From positions 1-64,000 of the forward strand of contig NZ_RDSR01000010.1 in the NCBI RefSeq assembly GCF_003716325.1: 64,000 bases of DNA, in the 5' to 3' direction. Position 1 is the first letter of the stretch. Each line of letters starts with the position of its first letter. The position numbers were made by a program, and so were the translations under genes. This stretch comes from Cryobacterium tepidiphilum. GTDB lineage: Bacteria > Actinomycetota > Actinomycetes > Actinomycetales > Microbacteriaceae. Shown in pieces: positions 26,641-35,331 of the stretch. A model generated the notes under the pieces. That model made no database searches and was not told where the DNA came from. It worked only from the letters and a program-made list of their open reading frames with translations.

Positions 26641-28065
26641 GTGACTGAAACCGCCGACGTCGTCCGCCTCCTCACCGACGCGCTCCCGCACGCGACGAGC
26701 ACCGACCCGGCCGATCTCGCCGCCAGCCGGGTGGACCAGTCCGGGTGGGTGGCCGACGGCACCCCGCTGGCCGTCGTGCACGCGACTGGCATCGACGACG
26801 TGCAGGCCACCCTGCGCATCGCCTCCCAGACCGGCACACCGGTGGTCACCCGCGGTGCGGGCACGGGGCTGGCCGGGGGAGGCTGCGGCAGCGCCGGGAC
26901 CATCGTGCTGAGCGTGGCCGGCATGAACCGGATCCTCGAGATCCGGCCCGAGGACGAACTGGCCGTTGTGCAACCCGGCGTGGTCAACGGCGACCTGAAT
27001 GATGCGCTCGCCGAATACGGCCTCTGGTTCACGCCCGACCCGGCCAGCCGCGCCATCTCATCCGTCGGCGGGAACATCGCCACGAATGCTGGCGGCCTGC
27101 TCTGCGCCAAGTACGGGGTGACCCGTGAGGCGGTGCTCGGGCTGAAGGTCGTGCTCGCCGACGGGCGGCTGCTGGAGACCGGTCACCGCACGGTGAAGGG
27201 CGTGACCGGCTACGACCTCACCGCCCTCCTCACCGGGTCGGAGGGCACCCTGGGCGTCATCGTGGAGGCGACCGTGCGCGCCCGGTCGCGGCCGGCCGGC
27301 GCCGTGTCGACCCTGGGCGCTGTGTTCCCGGATGCCGCGGCGGCGGCGCACGCGTCGGCCCGCGTCACCGCGGCGGGGCTCCGGCCCGCGGTCATGGAGA
27401 TCATCGATGAGAAGGCGCTCGCGGCCATCGCGGCGCACCTCGGCTCCTCGGGTCTTGACGGCCTTCCGCTGGACGGCGGCGCGTACCTCCTGCTGCAGAC
27501 CGACGGGCCGGCAGCCGCCGACGAGGCCGGGCAGGCGGCCGACGTGCTGCGGGCGGCCGGCAGCGACCCGCAGGTCTCGGCGGATGACGCATCCGCCGAT
27601 CGGCTCCTGGCCATCCGGCGTTCCGTGCATCCGGCTCTCGCCGCCCAGGGGCAGGTGCTGATCGAGGACGTGTCGGTGCCTCGCTCACGGATGGCGGAGA
27701 TGTTCCGGGTGATCGACGACATCAGCGCCCGCACCGGCATCCCCATCCCCACCGTCGCGCACGCTGGTGACGGCAACCTGCACCCGAACTTCGTGATACC
27801 GGTCGACCCGGACGCCCCGGTCGACGCCTCGTTCGTTCCCGACGAGGTCTGGGAGGCGGCGGGGGAGCTGTTCCGGGCGGCGCTCGAGCTCGGCGGCACG
27901 CTCACTGGGGAGCACGGTGTGGGCGTGCTCAAGCGGCGGTGGCTGGCTGACGAGCTCGGCGAGACCGGCTACGACCTGCAGCGGCAGCTGAAGGCCGTGT
28001 TCGATCCGCAGGGCATCCTGAACCCCGGCACGATGTTCCCGCCGGAGGCCGTGCGGCCCGCGTGA
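26641..28065 (+). CDS. FAD-binding oxidoreductase (glycolate oxidase GlcD / D-lactate dehydrogenase type)
   Basis: A 474-residue FAD-linked oxidase of the GlcD/D-2-hydroxyacid dehydrogenase group. The FAD-binding PCMH domain covers about residues 35-215 (PVVTRGAGTGLAGGGCG, ISSVGGNIATNAGG, TGYDLTALLTGSEGTLG) and the C-terminal substrate domain holds HAGDGNLHPN and GEHGVG. It oxidises a 2-hydroxy acid such as glycolate or D-lactate. No iron-sulphur subunit gene is adjacent. GTG 26641 is preceded by a -10 box and no Shine-Dalgarno sequence. Confidence 0.9.
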   Translation: MTETADVVRLLTDALPHATSTDPADLAASRVDQSGWVADGTPLAVVHATGIDDVQATLRIASQTGTPVVTRGAGTGLAGGGCGSAGTIVLSVAGMNRILEIRPEDELAVVQPGVVNGDLNDALAEYGLWFTPDPASRAISSVGGNIATNAGGLLCAKYGVTREAVLGLKVVLADGRLLETGHRTVKGVTGYDLTALLTGSEGTLGVIVEATVRARSRPAGAVSTLGAVFPDAAAAAHASARVTAAGLRPAVMEIIDEKALAAIAAHLGSSGLDGLPLDGGAYLLLQTDGPAAADEAGQAADVLRAAGSDPQVSADDASADRLLAIRRSVHPALAAQGQVLIEDVSVPRSRMAEMFRVIDDISARTGIPIPTVAHAGDGNLHPNFVIPVDPDAPVDASFVPDEVWEAAGELFRAALELGGTLTGEHGVGVLKRRWLADELGETGYDLQRQLKAVFDPQGILNPGTMFPPEAVRPA

Positions 28066-28123
28066 CGCGAGCCGAAACCACCCGGGCGAGGGCGTCATCC
28101 GCTGTACTGCCGCCTGACAGGAA

Positions 28124-28179
28124 GAACTCGCTGCCCGGTGGTGTGACACTGTCGACAACGCTCCCGGTGCAGCGAGTTC
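28124..28179. repeat. 11-bp inverted repeat with 34-nt spacer after the FAD-linked oxidase
   Basis: GAACTCGCTGC and its exact complement GCAGCGAGTTC. It could terminate the oxidase transcript or act in the FKBP promoter region. There is no T-run. Confidence 0.4.
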
Positions 28180-28188
28180 ATCTGTTAA

Positions 28189-28208
28189 TAGGGTGCACCC
28201 CGGGGTGC
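28189..28208 (+). promoter_or_regulatory. FKBP promoter -10 box with an adjoining 14-bp palindrome
   Basis: TAGGGT at 28189-28194 is followed directly by GCACCCCGGGGTGC (28195-28208), a perfect palindrome over the expected transcription start. An operator or a 5'-end hairpin is possible. Confidence 0.45.
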
Positions 28209-28280
28209 CATCCGCGCAAGGAAAATCTTGCCCGGGGTGCATACGGCGCCGGAATCGGCTTGGATGGAGGAATGACCGAC

Positions 28281-28643
28281 ATGAACTCCAAGCCCGAACT
28301 CGACGCTCCCGAGGGCCCCGCGCCCGAAGACCTGGTGATCGAGGACATCGTCGTGGGAACCGGTGAGGACGCTGCTCCCGGATCGACCGTGGACGTGCAC
28401 TACCTCGGCGTCGAGTACGACACCGGCGACGAGTTCGACTCGTCGTGGAGCCGCGGCCAGTCGATCAACTTCCCGCTCCGCTCCCTCATCGCCGGCTGGC
28501 AGGAGGGCATCCCCGGCATGAAGGTCGGCGGCCGCCGCAAGCTCGTCGTTCCCCCCCGCATGGCGTACGGTCCGGCCGGTTCCGGCCACCGGCTCGGCGG
28601 CAAGACCCTCATCTTCGTCATCGACCTGCTGGGCGTCAGCTAG
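28281..28643 (+). CDS. FKBP-type peptidyl-prolyl cis-trans isomerase
   Basis: A 120-residue single-domain FKBP that speeds isomerisation of prolyl bonds; cytosolic. The FKBP elements VDVHYLGV, FDSSWSRG, LIAGWQEGIPGMKVGGRRKLVVPP and the C-terminal LIFVIDLLGV are all present, including the active-site Trp and Val-Pro residues. The start was set at ATG 28281 because GGAGGA lies 9 nt upstream; ATG 28272 sits directly against that GGAGGA. A GC-rich leader of about 80 nt precedes it. Confidence 0.92.
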   Translation: MNSKPELDAPEGPAPEDLVIEDIVVGTGEDAAPGSTVDVHYLGVEYDTGDEFDSSWSRGQSINFPLRSLIAGWQEGIPGMKVGGRRKLVVPPRMAYGPAGSGHRLGGKTLIFVIDLLGVS

Positions 28644-28648
28644 ACCCG

Positions 28649-29071
28649 ATGATCTCCACCGGGCTGGCGCGCGCGCTGCAGGAGGCGGGACTGCACTGGC
28701 ATCCCGCCTCCGGCGATGCCTTCCGCATCGAGCGCCCCGGTTTCGAAGCGGACGTCTTCACGGTCAGTGACATGACCATCGAGCCGCACGAGTTCGACAC
28801 CGGCACCATCCTCGGGTTCAACGGCACCACCGAGTGGGCGCTCGACTCGCTCGCCCTCGAAGACGCGTTGTGGCTGCCGCGGGAGGACCAGCTCCGTGAC
28901 CTCCTCGGCGGCACCTTCCGCCTGCTGCGGCGGCTGCCGCAGGGCGAGTACGCGGTGGAGGCCGAGCTCGGAGGCGACGTGACCGAGTACCGGGGACCGA
29001 ACCCGGCCGACGCCTACGCGGAGGCGCTGCTGGCGCTCGTCGCGCATTCCGGGGGGAACCGGGCCGGATGA
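28649..29071 (+). CDS. Conserved actinobacterial hypothetical protein
   Basis: 140 residues, soluble, with no signal peptide. The motif DMTIEPHEF followed by GFNGTTEWALDSL and LWLPREDQLRDLLG matches, from recall, a small protein family widespread in actinobacteria and sometimes labelled pilus assembly protein CpaE; there is no ATPase motif, so that label has no support here. It starts 5 nt after the FKBP stop and is probably co-transcribed with it. Confidence 0.7.
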   Translation: MISTGLARALQEAGLHWHPASGDAFRIERPGFEADVFTVSDMTIEPHEFDTGTILGFNGTTEWALDSLALEDALWLPREDQLRDLLGGTFRLLRRLPQGEYAVEAELGGDVTEYRGPNPADAYAEALLALVAHSGGNRAG

Positions 29072-29143
29072 CCTTGTCTGTCCCGGTCGGGGGGACTTCA
29101 ATGAGGGCAGACCGCCCCCAAGGAAATCCAGAAGGGAACCACC

Positions 29144-30508
29144 GTGTCCGTTTCGAAACCGCACGTGCTCATCCTCGGCGGAGGCTATGTCGGCCTCTAC
29201 ACCGCGTGGGGGCTGCAGAAACAGCTCTCCGAGACCCCGATGAAGATCACGCTCGTGGAGCCGAACGCGTACATGACGTACCAGCCACTGCTTCCCGAGG
29301 TGGCGGGCGGCGAGATCGAGCCCCGCAATGTGACCGTCCAGCTGCGCCGGGCGCTTCGCAGAACGGATGTCGTGCGCGGCCGGCTCGACGCGCTGGACCG
29401 GCACGCGAAGACGGCGACCATCTCGTCGTTCGACGGTGAGACCCGGCAGATCGCCTACGACCAGGTAGTGTTCGCCCTGGGAGCGGTCACCCGCACGTTC
29501 CCCACGCCCGGCCTCGAGGAGAACGCCGTCGGCTTCAAGACCCTCGAGGAATCGCTGTACCTGCGCAACCGCGTTCTCGACAGCATCGCGCTCGCCGCGA
29601 CCAGCACCGACCCGGCCGAACGTGCCCGGGCGCTCACCTTCGTCTTCATCGGCGGGGGATACACCGGCGTCGAGGCGGTCGCCGAGCTCAGCGACCTCTC
29701 GAAGATCGCCATCCGCCTGTACCCGCGCCTGGACGAGTCCGACCTGAACTGGGTGCTCCTCGAGGCGGCCGACCGGGTGGCCGCTGAGGTCGGGCCGGAG
29801 CTGTCGACCTGGACGCTGCAGCACCTGCGCAGCCGCGGGATCGACGTGCGCCTGAAGACCACGATGAAGTCGTGCATCGACGGGCAGGTAGTGCTGAGCG
29901 ACGGCGACTCCTTCGCCTCCGACACCATCGTCTGGACCGCGGGCATGACCCCGAACCCGGTCCTGGACGACACCGACGTGCCACGCGGCCCCAAGGGGCA
30001 CGTGAACGCGAACGCCAGACTCCAGGTGATCGAGGAAGACGGCACCGTCGTCGAGGGCGCGTGGGCCGCGGGCGACAACGCCCAGGTTCCCGACCTCACG
30101 GCCGACAAGCAACCGGCCTACTACCCGCCGAACGCGCAGAACGCGGTGCGGCAGGCGAAGCTGCTGGCCAAGAACATCGTCGCCTCGCTGCGCGGCGTAG
30201 AGGTCGAGGAGTACCGGCATGAGTCGCTCGGCACCCTCGCCAGCTACGGGGTGGGCAAGGGGGCGGCCGTCGTGCTGGGCGTCAAGCTCCGGGGCCTGCC
30301 GGCGTGGCTTGTCGACCGGGCGTACCACGGCATGGCCATGCCCACGCTCTCCAGAAAGTTCCGGATCTTCTCCGGCTGGGTGATCAACTGCTTCGTGCCG
30401 CGGGACGTGACCCCGATGACGGCCACGGAGACGCCCAGGAAGGCGTTCGTGCGCAGCATGCAGGAGACGCAGAAGCCCGACGACAACGGCGAGAAGCACG
30501 ACCAGTAG
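29144..30508 (+). CDS. ndh: Type II NADH dehydrogenase
   Basis: A 454-residue flavoprotein that passes electrons from NADH to menaquinone without pumping protons, bound to the inner face of the membrane. The FAD Rossmann motif HVLILGGGYVGLYTAWGL is at the N-terminus, the NADH motif FVFIGGGYTGVEAVAEL near residue 165-180, and WAAGDNAQVPD near residue 307. GTG 29144 has AGAAGGGA upstream. The protein ends in a charged tail after an amphipathic region. It is followed by a long inverted repeat. Confidence 0.9.
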   Translation: MSVSKPHVLILGGGYVGLYTAWGLQKQLSETPMKITLVEPNAYMTYQPLLPEVAGGEIEPRNVTVQLRRALRRTDVVRGRLDALDRHAKTATISSFDGETRQIAYDQVVFALGAVTRTFPTPGLEENAVGFKTLEESLYLRNRVLDSIALAATSTDPAERARALTFVFIGGGYTGVEAVAELSDLSKIAIRLYPRLDESDLNWVLLEAADRVAAEVGPELSTWTLQHLRSRGIDVRLKTTMKSCIDGQVVLSDGDSFASDTIVWTAGMTPNPVLDDTDVPRGPKGHVNANARLQVIEEDGTVVEGAWAAGDNAQVPDLTADKQPAYYPPNAQNAVRQAKLLAKNIVASLRGVEVEEYRHESLGTLASYGVGKGAAVVLGVKLRGLPAWLVDRAYHGMAMPTLSRKFRIFSGWVINCFVPRDVTPMTATETPRKAFVRSMQETQKPDDNGEKHDQ

Positions 30509-30537
30509 CGCGGCCCCCGATGTCCCCCCCTCTCCCC

Positions 30538-30597
30538 GTGAGGGGTCACCTTTACCTAGTGCTGACGGGTGTGGACTAGGTAAAGGTGACCCCTCAC
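30538..30597. repeat. 60-bp inverted repeat (23-bp perfect stem, 14-nt loop) after ndh
   Basis: Arms 30538-30560 and 30575-30597 are exact complements; each arm contains TCACCTTTACCTAGT or its complement. The stem is less GC-rich than its surroundings. It may terminate ndh transcription, but its length exceeds a normal terminator. Confidence 0.85.
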
Positions 30598-30688
30598 CGC
30601 GCGGAAGCGGGCCGGCGGCCGGGCGAGACGTGTGGCAGCCGGGGGAGGGGGCGGGAATAGCGCCCTCCGGGAGCCGGTTGCTGCAGGG

Positions 30689-31753
30689 GTGACTTCCGAA
30701 TTAGCCCTGTCGGTACTCGACCTCATTCCCGTTCGCAGCAACCAGTCGTCGGCCGACGCGGTCGCGGCATCCGTTGCCCTGGCCAGACGGGCCGACGAAC
30801 TCGGCTACCGGCGGTACTGGGTGGCCGAGCACCACAACATGGTGTCGGTCGCGTCGACGAACCCGCCGGTGCTGATCGGCATCATCGCCGCGAACACGCG
30901 TGACATCCGGGTGGGCTCCGGCGGAGTCATGCTGCCGAACCACTCGCCGCTCGTCGTCGCCGAGCAGTTCGCCATCCTCGAGGCGGCGTTCCCTGGCCGC
31001 ATCGACCTCGGCCTCGGGCGGGCACCGGGCAGCGACCCAGTCATCACGTCGTTCCTCCGTTCCTCTGGCGCGGTCAGCGACGTCGACGCCTTCCCGAACA
31101 ACGTGCAGGACATTGCCGCCCTGCTCGACCCCGACGGCGCGGCGCTCCGCCTCACCTCCGGCCAGGAATACGGCCTGCGGGCGACACCACGCGCACGGTC
31201 GGCCGCGGCCCTGTGGCTGCTCGGCTCCAGTGACTACTCCGCCCGGCTCGCGGCACGGCTCGGCATGCCGTACGTCTTCGCGCACCACTTCGCCGGCGAG
31301 AACGCCGAGCGCATCATCGGGCTGTACCGCAGCGGGTTCGTCCCGGCGCAGCCCGGCGACGCCCCCCGCACCTTCCTCACCCTCAACGTCTCCGTCGCCG
31401 ACACCGCCGACGAGGCGCTCGCACGTGCGCTCCCGCAGCTGCAGAGCATGGCCCGTCTGCGAAGCGGCGCTCCGATGCTCCCGCTGGCGACCGTGGAGGA
31501 GGCGCAGGCCTCGACGATGACTCCGCAGCAGGAGCAGCTGATGCAGGGCATGCGCGAGAAGTGGGTCATCGGCACGCCGACGGATGCCGCCGCCCGCATC
31601 CGCGAACTGGCCGCCGACTTCGGCGTCGACGAGGTCATGGTGGTGCCTGGCGCGTCAGCGCACGCCACCGACCCGGCGACGTCGTCGCCCGCCCGGGAAC
31701 GGGCCCTGGAGCTGCTGGCAGGCGAGCTGCTCGGCCAGTCGGCGCGGAGTTAG
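30689..31753 (+). CDS. LLM class flavin-dependent oxidoreductase
   Basis: A 354-residue bacterial-luciferase-like TIM-barrel flavoenzyme of the MsnO8-like group. Family motifs include YWVAEHHNM, VGSGGVMLPNHSPL, AEQFAILEAAFPGRIDLGLGR and LWLLGSS. It probably uses FMN supplied by a separate reductase. The substrate is unknown. The start is uncertain: GTG 30689 matches the conserved N-terminus but lacks a well-spaced Shine-Dalgarno sequence. It converges on the emfourin gene with a 4-nt overlap of stop codons. Confidence 0.88.
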   Translation: MTSELALSVLDLIPVRSNQSSADAVAASVALARRADELGYRRYWVAEHHNMVSVASTNPPVLIGIIAANTRDIRVGSGGVMLPNHSPLVVAEQFAILEAAFPGRIDLGLGRAPGSDPVITSFLRSSGAVSDVDAFPNNVQDIAALLDPDGAALRLTSGQEYGLRATPRARSAAALWLLGSSDYSARLAARLGMPYVFAHHFAGENAERIIGLYRSGFVPAQPGDAPRTFLTLNVSVADTADEALARALPQLQSMARLRSGAPMLPLATVEEAQASTMTPQQEQLMQGMREKWVIGTPTDAAARIRELAADFGVDEVMVVPGASAHATDPATSSPARERALELLAGELLGQSARS

Positions 31754-32022
31754 CGGTCGCGGGATCCGGCGGACTTCACCCGGTCGACCAGTTCCCGCCA
31801 CGGCCCTTGCACTTCGGGTTCGGCCAGCACCACCTCGTGCGGCGCACAGCGGATGCGGTAGAGGAACCGATCGGGCGCTGAGGGCCTCTCGCCGACCTCG
31901 TCCCACGGCAGCGAGGTGAGGAACGCGCGCCACTCCTGGGGGTCCGGCTGCTCGTCGACCTGCACTTCCCAGGTGAGACGGATGCCGGCGACACCGCCGC
32001 TGCGCGACACGACCACCTTCAT
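31750..32022 (-). CDS. Emfourin-like protealysin inhibitor
   Basis: A 90-residue protein beginning MKVVVSRSGGVAGIRLTWEV, the characteristic start of emfourin (protealysin inhibitor) proteins. Emfourins are slow, tight inhibitors of the M4 peptidase encoded beside them, keeping it inactive in the cell. Here the gene lies 9 nt downstream of an M4 metallopeptidase gene on the same strand, the known arrangement. No signal peptide is visible. Inhibition of this particular protease is inferred from family and context. Confidence 0.85.
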   Translation of the reverse strand: MKVVVSRSGGVAGIRLTWEVQVDEQPDPQEWRAFLTSLPWDEVGERPSAPDRFLYRIRCAPHEVVLAEPEVQGPWRELVDRVKSAGSRDR

Positions 32023-32031
32023 GCCGTGATG

Positions 32032-33141
32032 CTACTCCGCCGCCCCACCCACGTCGACGCCGACGGTCGTCCACGCCTCCCGGGTGGCGGCGTGCTCCCG
32101 CGAACCGTCGCCGAAGCGGCGGGCGGCTGCGTCGAGGGTGGCGCGGGCGAACCCGGCGAAGTCCACGTCGACGGCGAGCGATCCGCCGGTGAGCGTGTCG
32201 TACCAGATCTGGCCCGGGGACTCCCAGGCGACGCCGCCGAGGGCGTCGGCGAGGAGGAAGAACGCCCGGTTCGGAATGCCGGAGTTGAGGTGCACGCCAC
32301 CGTTGTCATCCGTCGTCTCGACGTAGCCGGCCATTGTCGCGGGCTGCGGGTCCTTACCCAGCACGTCGTCGTCGTACGCCGTGCCCGGCGCCTTCATGGA
32401 GCGCAGGGCCACGCCCTGCACCTGGTCGGTGAAGAGCCCCTCGCCGATCAGCCAGCTCGCCTCGCTCGCCGACTGCCCCTTGGCGTGCTGCTCGACGAGC
32501 GACCCGAAGACATCCGACACGGATTCGTTCAGCGCACCCGACTGCCCCTGGTAGGTGAGGTTGGCGGAGAACTGCGTGACGCCATGGGTGAGCTCGTGGC
32601 CGATGACGTTCATGGAGATCGTGAACCGGTTGAACACCTCGCCGTCACCGTCACCGAACACCATCCGGCTGCCGTCCCAGAAGGCGTTGTCATAGCGCTG
32701 CCCGTAGTGCACCGAGGCGTCGAGGGGGAGCCCCTCACCGTCGATGGAGTTGCGGCCGAAGCGTTCCCAGTAGAGCGCGTACGTCTGGCCGAGCCCGGTG
32801 TAGGCCTCGTTGACGGCCGGATCGCCGACATCGGGCTGCCCTTCCGAGCGGATCAGCCGGCCCGGAAGATTCTCGTCGCCGCCGCAGTCGGAGATGCTGC
32901 GACGCGGCGAACCGGGTTCGGTCGCTTCGTCCGGCAGGAGGTTCGTCCTCGGTGGACGATACGGCCCACGGCCCCGGTCGCGGAGGGGGATGTCGCTCAT
33001 CAGCGAGCGTTTCGCCGCCCGTGAGGCGGCCTGGAAGCGCGGGTCGTCGAGCTGAGCGATGCGCTGCAGCAGGTACGGCGGCACGATGCCGCAGTGTGCG
33101 TGTGGCGGTGAAAAGTGCGTGGGGAGCGTTGCGCCTGACAT
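32032..33141 (-). CDS. M4 family metallopeptidase, protealysin-like
   Basis: A 369-residue thermolysin-family zinc protease. The short propeptide carries the protealysin-type HCGIVPPYLLQRIA box. The zinc motif HELTH (about residues 180-184) and the downstream NESVSDVFG glutamate are present, and the C-terminal helical domain includes GGVHLNSGIPN. No classical signal peptide is seen, as in protealysin. The ATG 33141 has CAGACT 6 nt upstream, a weak leaderless box. It forms an operon with the emfourin gene. Confidence 0.92.
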   Translation of the reverse strand: MSGATLPTHFSPPHAHCGIVPPYLLQRIAQLDDPRFQAASRAAKRSLMSDIPLRDRGRGPYRPPRTNLLPDEATEPGSPRRSISDCGGDENLPGRLIRSEGQPDVGDPAVNEAYTGLGQTYALYWERFGRNSIDGEGLPLDASVHYGQRYDNAFWDGSRMVFGDGDGEVFNRFTISMNVIGHELTHGVTQFSANLTYQGQSGALNESVSDVFGSLVEQHAKGQSASEASWLIGEGLFTDQVQGVALRSMKAPGTAYDDDVLGKDPQPATMAGYVETTDDNGGVHLNSGIPNRAFFLLADALGGVAWESPGQIWYDTLTGGSLAVDVDFAGFARATLDAAARRFGDGSREHAATREAWTTVGVDVGGAAE

Positions 33142-33206
33142 GGCCCGAGTCTGCCACCGGGCACGGACATTGGCACCGGCTCCACGCCGCAATGTGTCTG
33201 CTTCCG

Positions 33207-33212
33207 TAGACT
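33207..33212 (+). promoter_or_regulatory. -10 box of the F420-type oxidoreductase, leaderless layout
   Basis: TAGACT, then 6 nt, then ATG 33219. Confidence 0.5.
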
Positions 33213-33218
33213 CGCGCC

Positions 33219-34103
33219 ATGCGTTTCGGAATTGTCATCCTCCCGCAGGACCCGTGGTCGGTCGCCCGTCGCACCTGGCAGGCGGCCGAGACTCTGGGCT
33301 TCGACCATGCCTGGACCTACGACCACCTGTCGTGGCGCTCCCTCGCCGACCAGCCGTGGCGGGCGACGATGCCCACCCTGACGGCCGCGGCCACCGTCAC
33401 GTCTCGCATCCGCCTCGGCACCTTCGTCGCGTCGCCCAATTTCCGGCATCCGGTTCCGTTCGCGAAGGAGATCGCGACGGTGGACGACATCGCCGGGGGC
33501 CGCTTCCTGCTCGGCGTCGGCTCGGGCGGAACCGGCTTCGACGCCTTCGTGCTGGGGCAGCCTGAGTACACGCCGCCCCAGCGGCACGAACGCTTCGCCG
33601 AGTTCGTCAGCGGCCTGGACCGGCTGCTGCGGCATGAGGAGCCGGGAAGCGGCGGCATCAGCTTCGACGGCGCCTGGTACAGCGCGGTGAACGCCCGCAT
33701 GGTGGGCCGCCCCGCCCAGGAGCCGCGCGTGCCGTTCGTCATCGCCGCGAACGGGCCCAAAGGGCTCAGGCTGGTGACCGAGTTCGGGGCCGGCTGGGTG
33801 ACCACGGGCAAGGACGGCGCCGAGGGGGAGGACTGGTGGACTGCGGTGGCGACGCTTGTCGCCCGACTCGAGGATGCCGCCGAGCGGTCCGGCCGCGACC
33901 CGGGCACCATCGAGCGCCACCTTTCCCTCGACAGCGGCGGTTCGTACTCGCTGGAGAGCGTCGGCGCCTTCGAGGACGCCGTCGGGCGCGCCGAGCAACT
34001 CGGGTTCACCGATGTCATCAGCCACTGGCCCCGGTCGGAGGGCGTCTACGCGGGCCGCGAGGCCGTGCTGGATGAGGTCGCCGCTCGGTTCCTCGCCCGC
34101 TGA
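33219..34103 (+). CDS. LLM class oxidoreductase, probably F420-dependent
   Basis: A 294-residue luciferase-like TIM-barrel enzyme. The N-terminus MRFGIVILPQDPW and the motifs AWTYDHLSW, IRLGTFVASPNFRHPV and RFLLGVGSGGTGFDA fit the F420-dependent branch; cofactor choice is inferred. The substrate is unknown. It diverges from the M4 protease across 77 bp. Confidence 0.88.
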   Translation: MRFGIVILPQDPWSVARRTWQAAETLGFDHAWTYDHLSWRSLADQPWRATMPTLTAAATVTSRIRLGTFVASPNFRHPVPFAKEIATVDDIAGGRFLLGVGSGGTGFDAFVLGQPEYTPPQRHERFAEFVSGLDRLLRHEEPGSGGISFDGAWYSAVNARMVGRPAQEPRVPFVIAANGPKGLRLVTEFGAGWVTTGKDGAEGEDWWTAVATLVARLEDAAERSGRDPGTIERHLSLDSGGSYSLESVGAFEDAVGRAEQLGFTDVISHWPRSEGVYAGREAVLDEVAARFLAR

Positions 34104-34109
34104 GGCCGG

Positions 34110-34337
34110 CTACGCGCCGCCGGCGCCGGTGTCGACGTCGGGACCGGCGTTCAGGTCGGGCCCGTCGCTCTCGGTGATGTTGATGCTGTCGTCGTCCGGG
34201 TCATCGGTTCCGGTGCGGGGAAGCACGGTGTCGGGCAACTTGTCGGGGCCGCCGGTCGCCTGGTAGTCGCCGATGTTCCCCGGCTCGGCGGCCAGGGCAT
34301 CCGTCTCGTCGTTGCCGGATGGAGCGGTGTCGCTCAT
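34110..34337 (-). CDS. Hypothetical acidic, Gly/Pro/Asp-rich small protein
   Basis: 75 residues, very acidic and rich in Asp, Gly, Pro and Thr, with no hydrophobic segment; probably disordered. AGGAGGAA upstream of ATG 34337 is one of the strongest ribosome-binding sites in the window, so the gene is likely real. No family was recognised. Confidence 0.65.
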   Translation of the reverse strand: MSDTAPSGNDETDALAAEPGNIGDYQATGGPDKLPDTVLPRTGTDDPDDDSINITESDGPDLNAGPDVDTGAGGA

Positions 34338-34431
34338 GGTTCCTCCTCGTCATGCCGTCGCGGAGCGCGGCCGTGGGTACGCCTTGTTGCGATCCAACCC
34401 CACGGCACCACGGGGGACAAGGGGGGAGCGT

Positions 34432-35205
34432 TCAGCGCCCCTGCGCCAGGAGGGTGCGCGCCCGCTGGACGCCGCGGGCCATGGTGAGCCCGAGGACGGC
34501 CAGCCCGATCGTGATCGGGTAGGCCATGAGCCGTTCGACGGTCCCGGGTTCGAAGCCTGCACCGAACTGGAAGACGGCCGTGGCCGCCAGGGAGACCAGC
34601 CCGCACGCCAGGAGGGCCCAGCTCGCCCGGCTGACATGGCGCCAACTCCACGCCGCCGCGACGAGTGAGAGCCCGCCTGCGACGAAGAACATGACCGCCC
34701 CCACGTAGTGCAGCAGCGGATTCAGGTCCTCCGGCACGAACCCGACGACGACAATCCCGGTGCCCGCGATGACGATGAGCACGCGGGTGATGACCGTCCA
34801 GAGCGGATGCGCCGCCGCGGCCGGCAGGATCAGCTTCGCGGCCACCCGGAACACGGCAGCATTCAGGAACAGGGCGCCCACGATCATGGCCACGCCCTGG
34901 AGCACGAATGACACATTCATCACCAGGTGCAGGGGAGAACAGACATCCCGCCCGGCGTAGACGCCGCAGTGCAGGGCGCCGAGATCGCTGATGTAGTTGA
35001 GCCTGCGGCTGTACGGCGCTGGCCCGGCCCACGCCGCGATGACGATCGCCTCGGCGATGAAGAACTGAAGCACGCTGACCTTGGCCCACGCGCCCACGAG
35101 TGTGCGGCTCGTGGCGAGGCTGAAGGCGAAAGCGCGGAGGGCGGGCATGGCCAGCGCCGTCGCCGCCGACTGTTCCGCCCCCGTCTGCCTCACCCGGCCA
35201 GTCAA
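34432..35205 (-). CDS. DUF998 domain-containing membrane protein
   Basis: 257 residues with about six membrane helices. The RRLNYISDLGALHC segment near the first loop is typical of the DUF998 family of uncharacterised actinobacterial membrane proteins. The longest form starts at TTG 35205; a Met 20 codons later is an alternative. It diverges from rpsO, so the upstream end lies close to the rpsO promoter. Confidence 0.8.
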   Translation of the reverse strand: MTGRVRQTGAEQSAATALAMPALRAFAFSLATSRTLVGAWAKVSVLQFFIAEAIVIAAWAGPAPYSRRLNYISDLGALHCGVYAGRDVCSPLHLVMNVSFVLQGVAMIVGALFLNAAVFRVAAKLILPAAAAHPLWTVITRVLIVIAGTGIVVVGFVPEDLNPLLHYVGAVMFFVAGGLSLVAAAWSWRHVSRASWALLACGLVSLAATAVFQFGAGFEPGTVERLMAYPITIGLAVLGLTMARGVQRARTLLAQGR

Positions 35206-35236
35206 CCATGACGGTCGTGCCCGGTGGCAACTCTGC

Positions 35237-35242
35237 TAGACT
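35237..35242 (+). promoter_or_regulatory. Likely -10 box of rpsO
   Basis: TAGACT, with a leader of about 80 nt to ATG 35332. No convincing -35 box was found. Confidence 0.4.
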
Positions 35243-35331
35243 CTTGAGGTTGCCGTCGAACGGCCGCGGATAAAGAGAGTTCAGGCATCCGGCCCCGGAC
35301 ACCGCGCAGTGAGAGAAAGGGGATCCCATCT

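Noticed and set aside
28649-29071. Pilus assembly protein CpaE
   Set aside because: The label circulates for this small family, but there is no ATPase motif and no pilus gene nearby.
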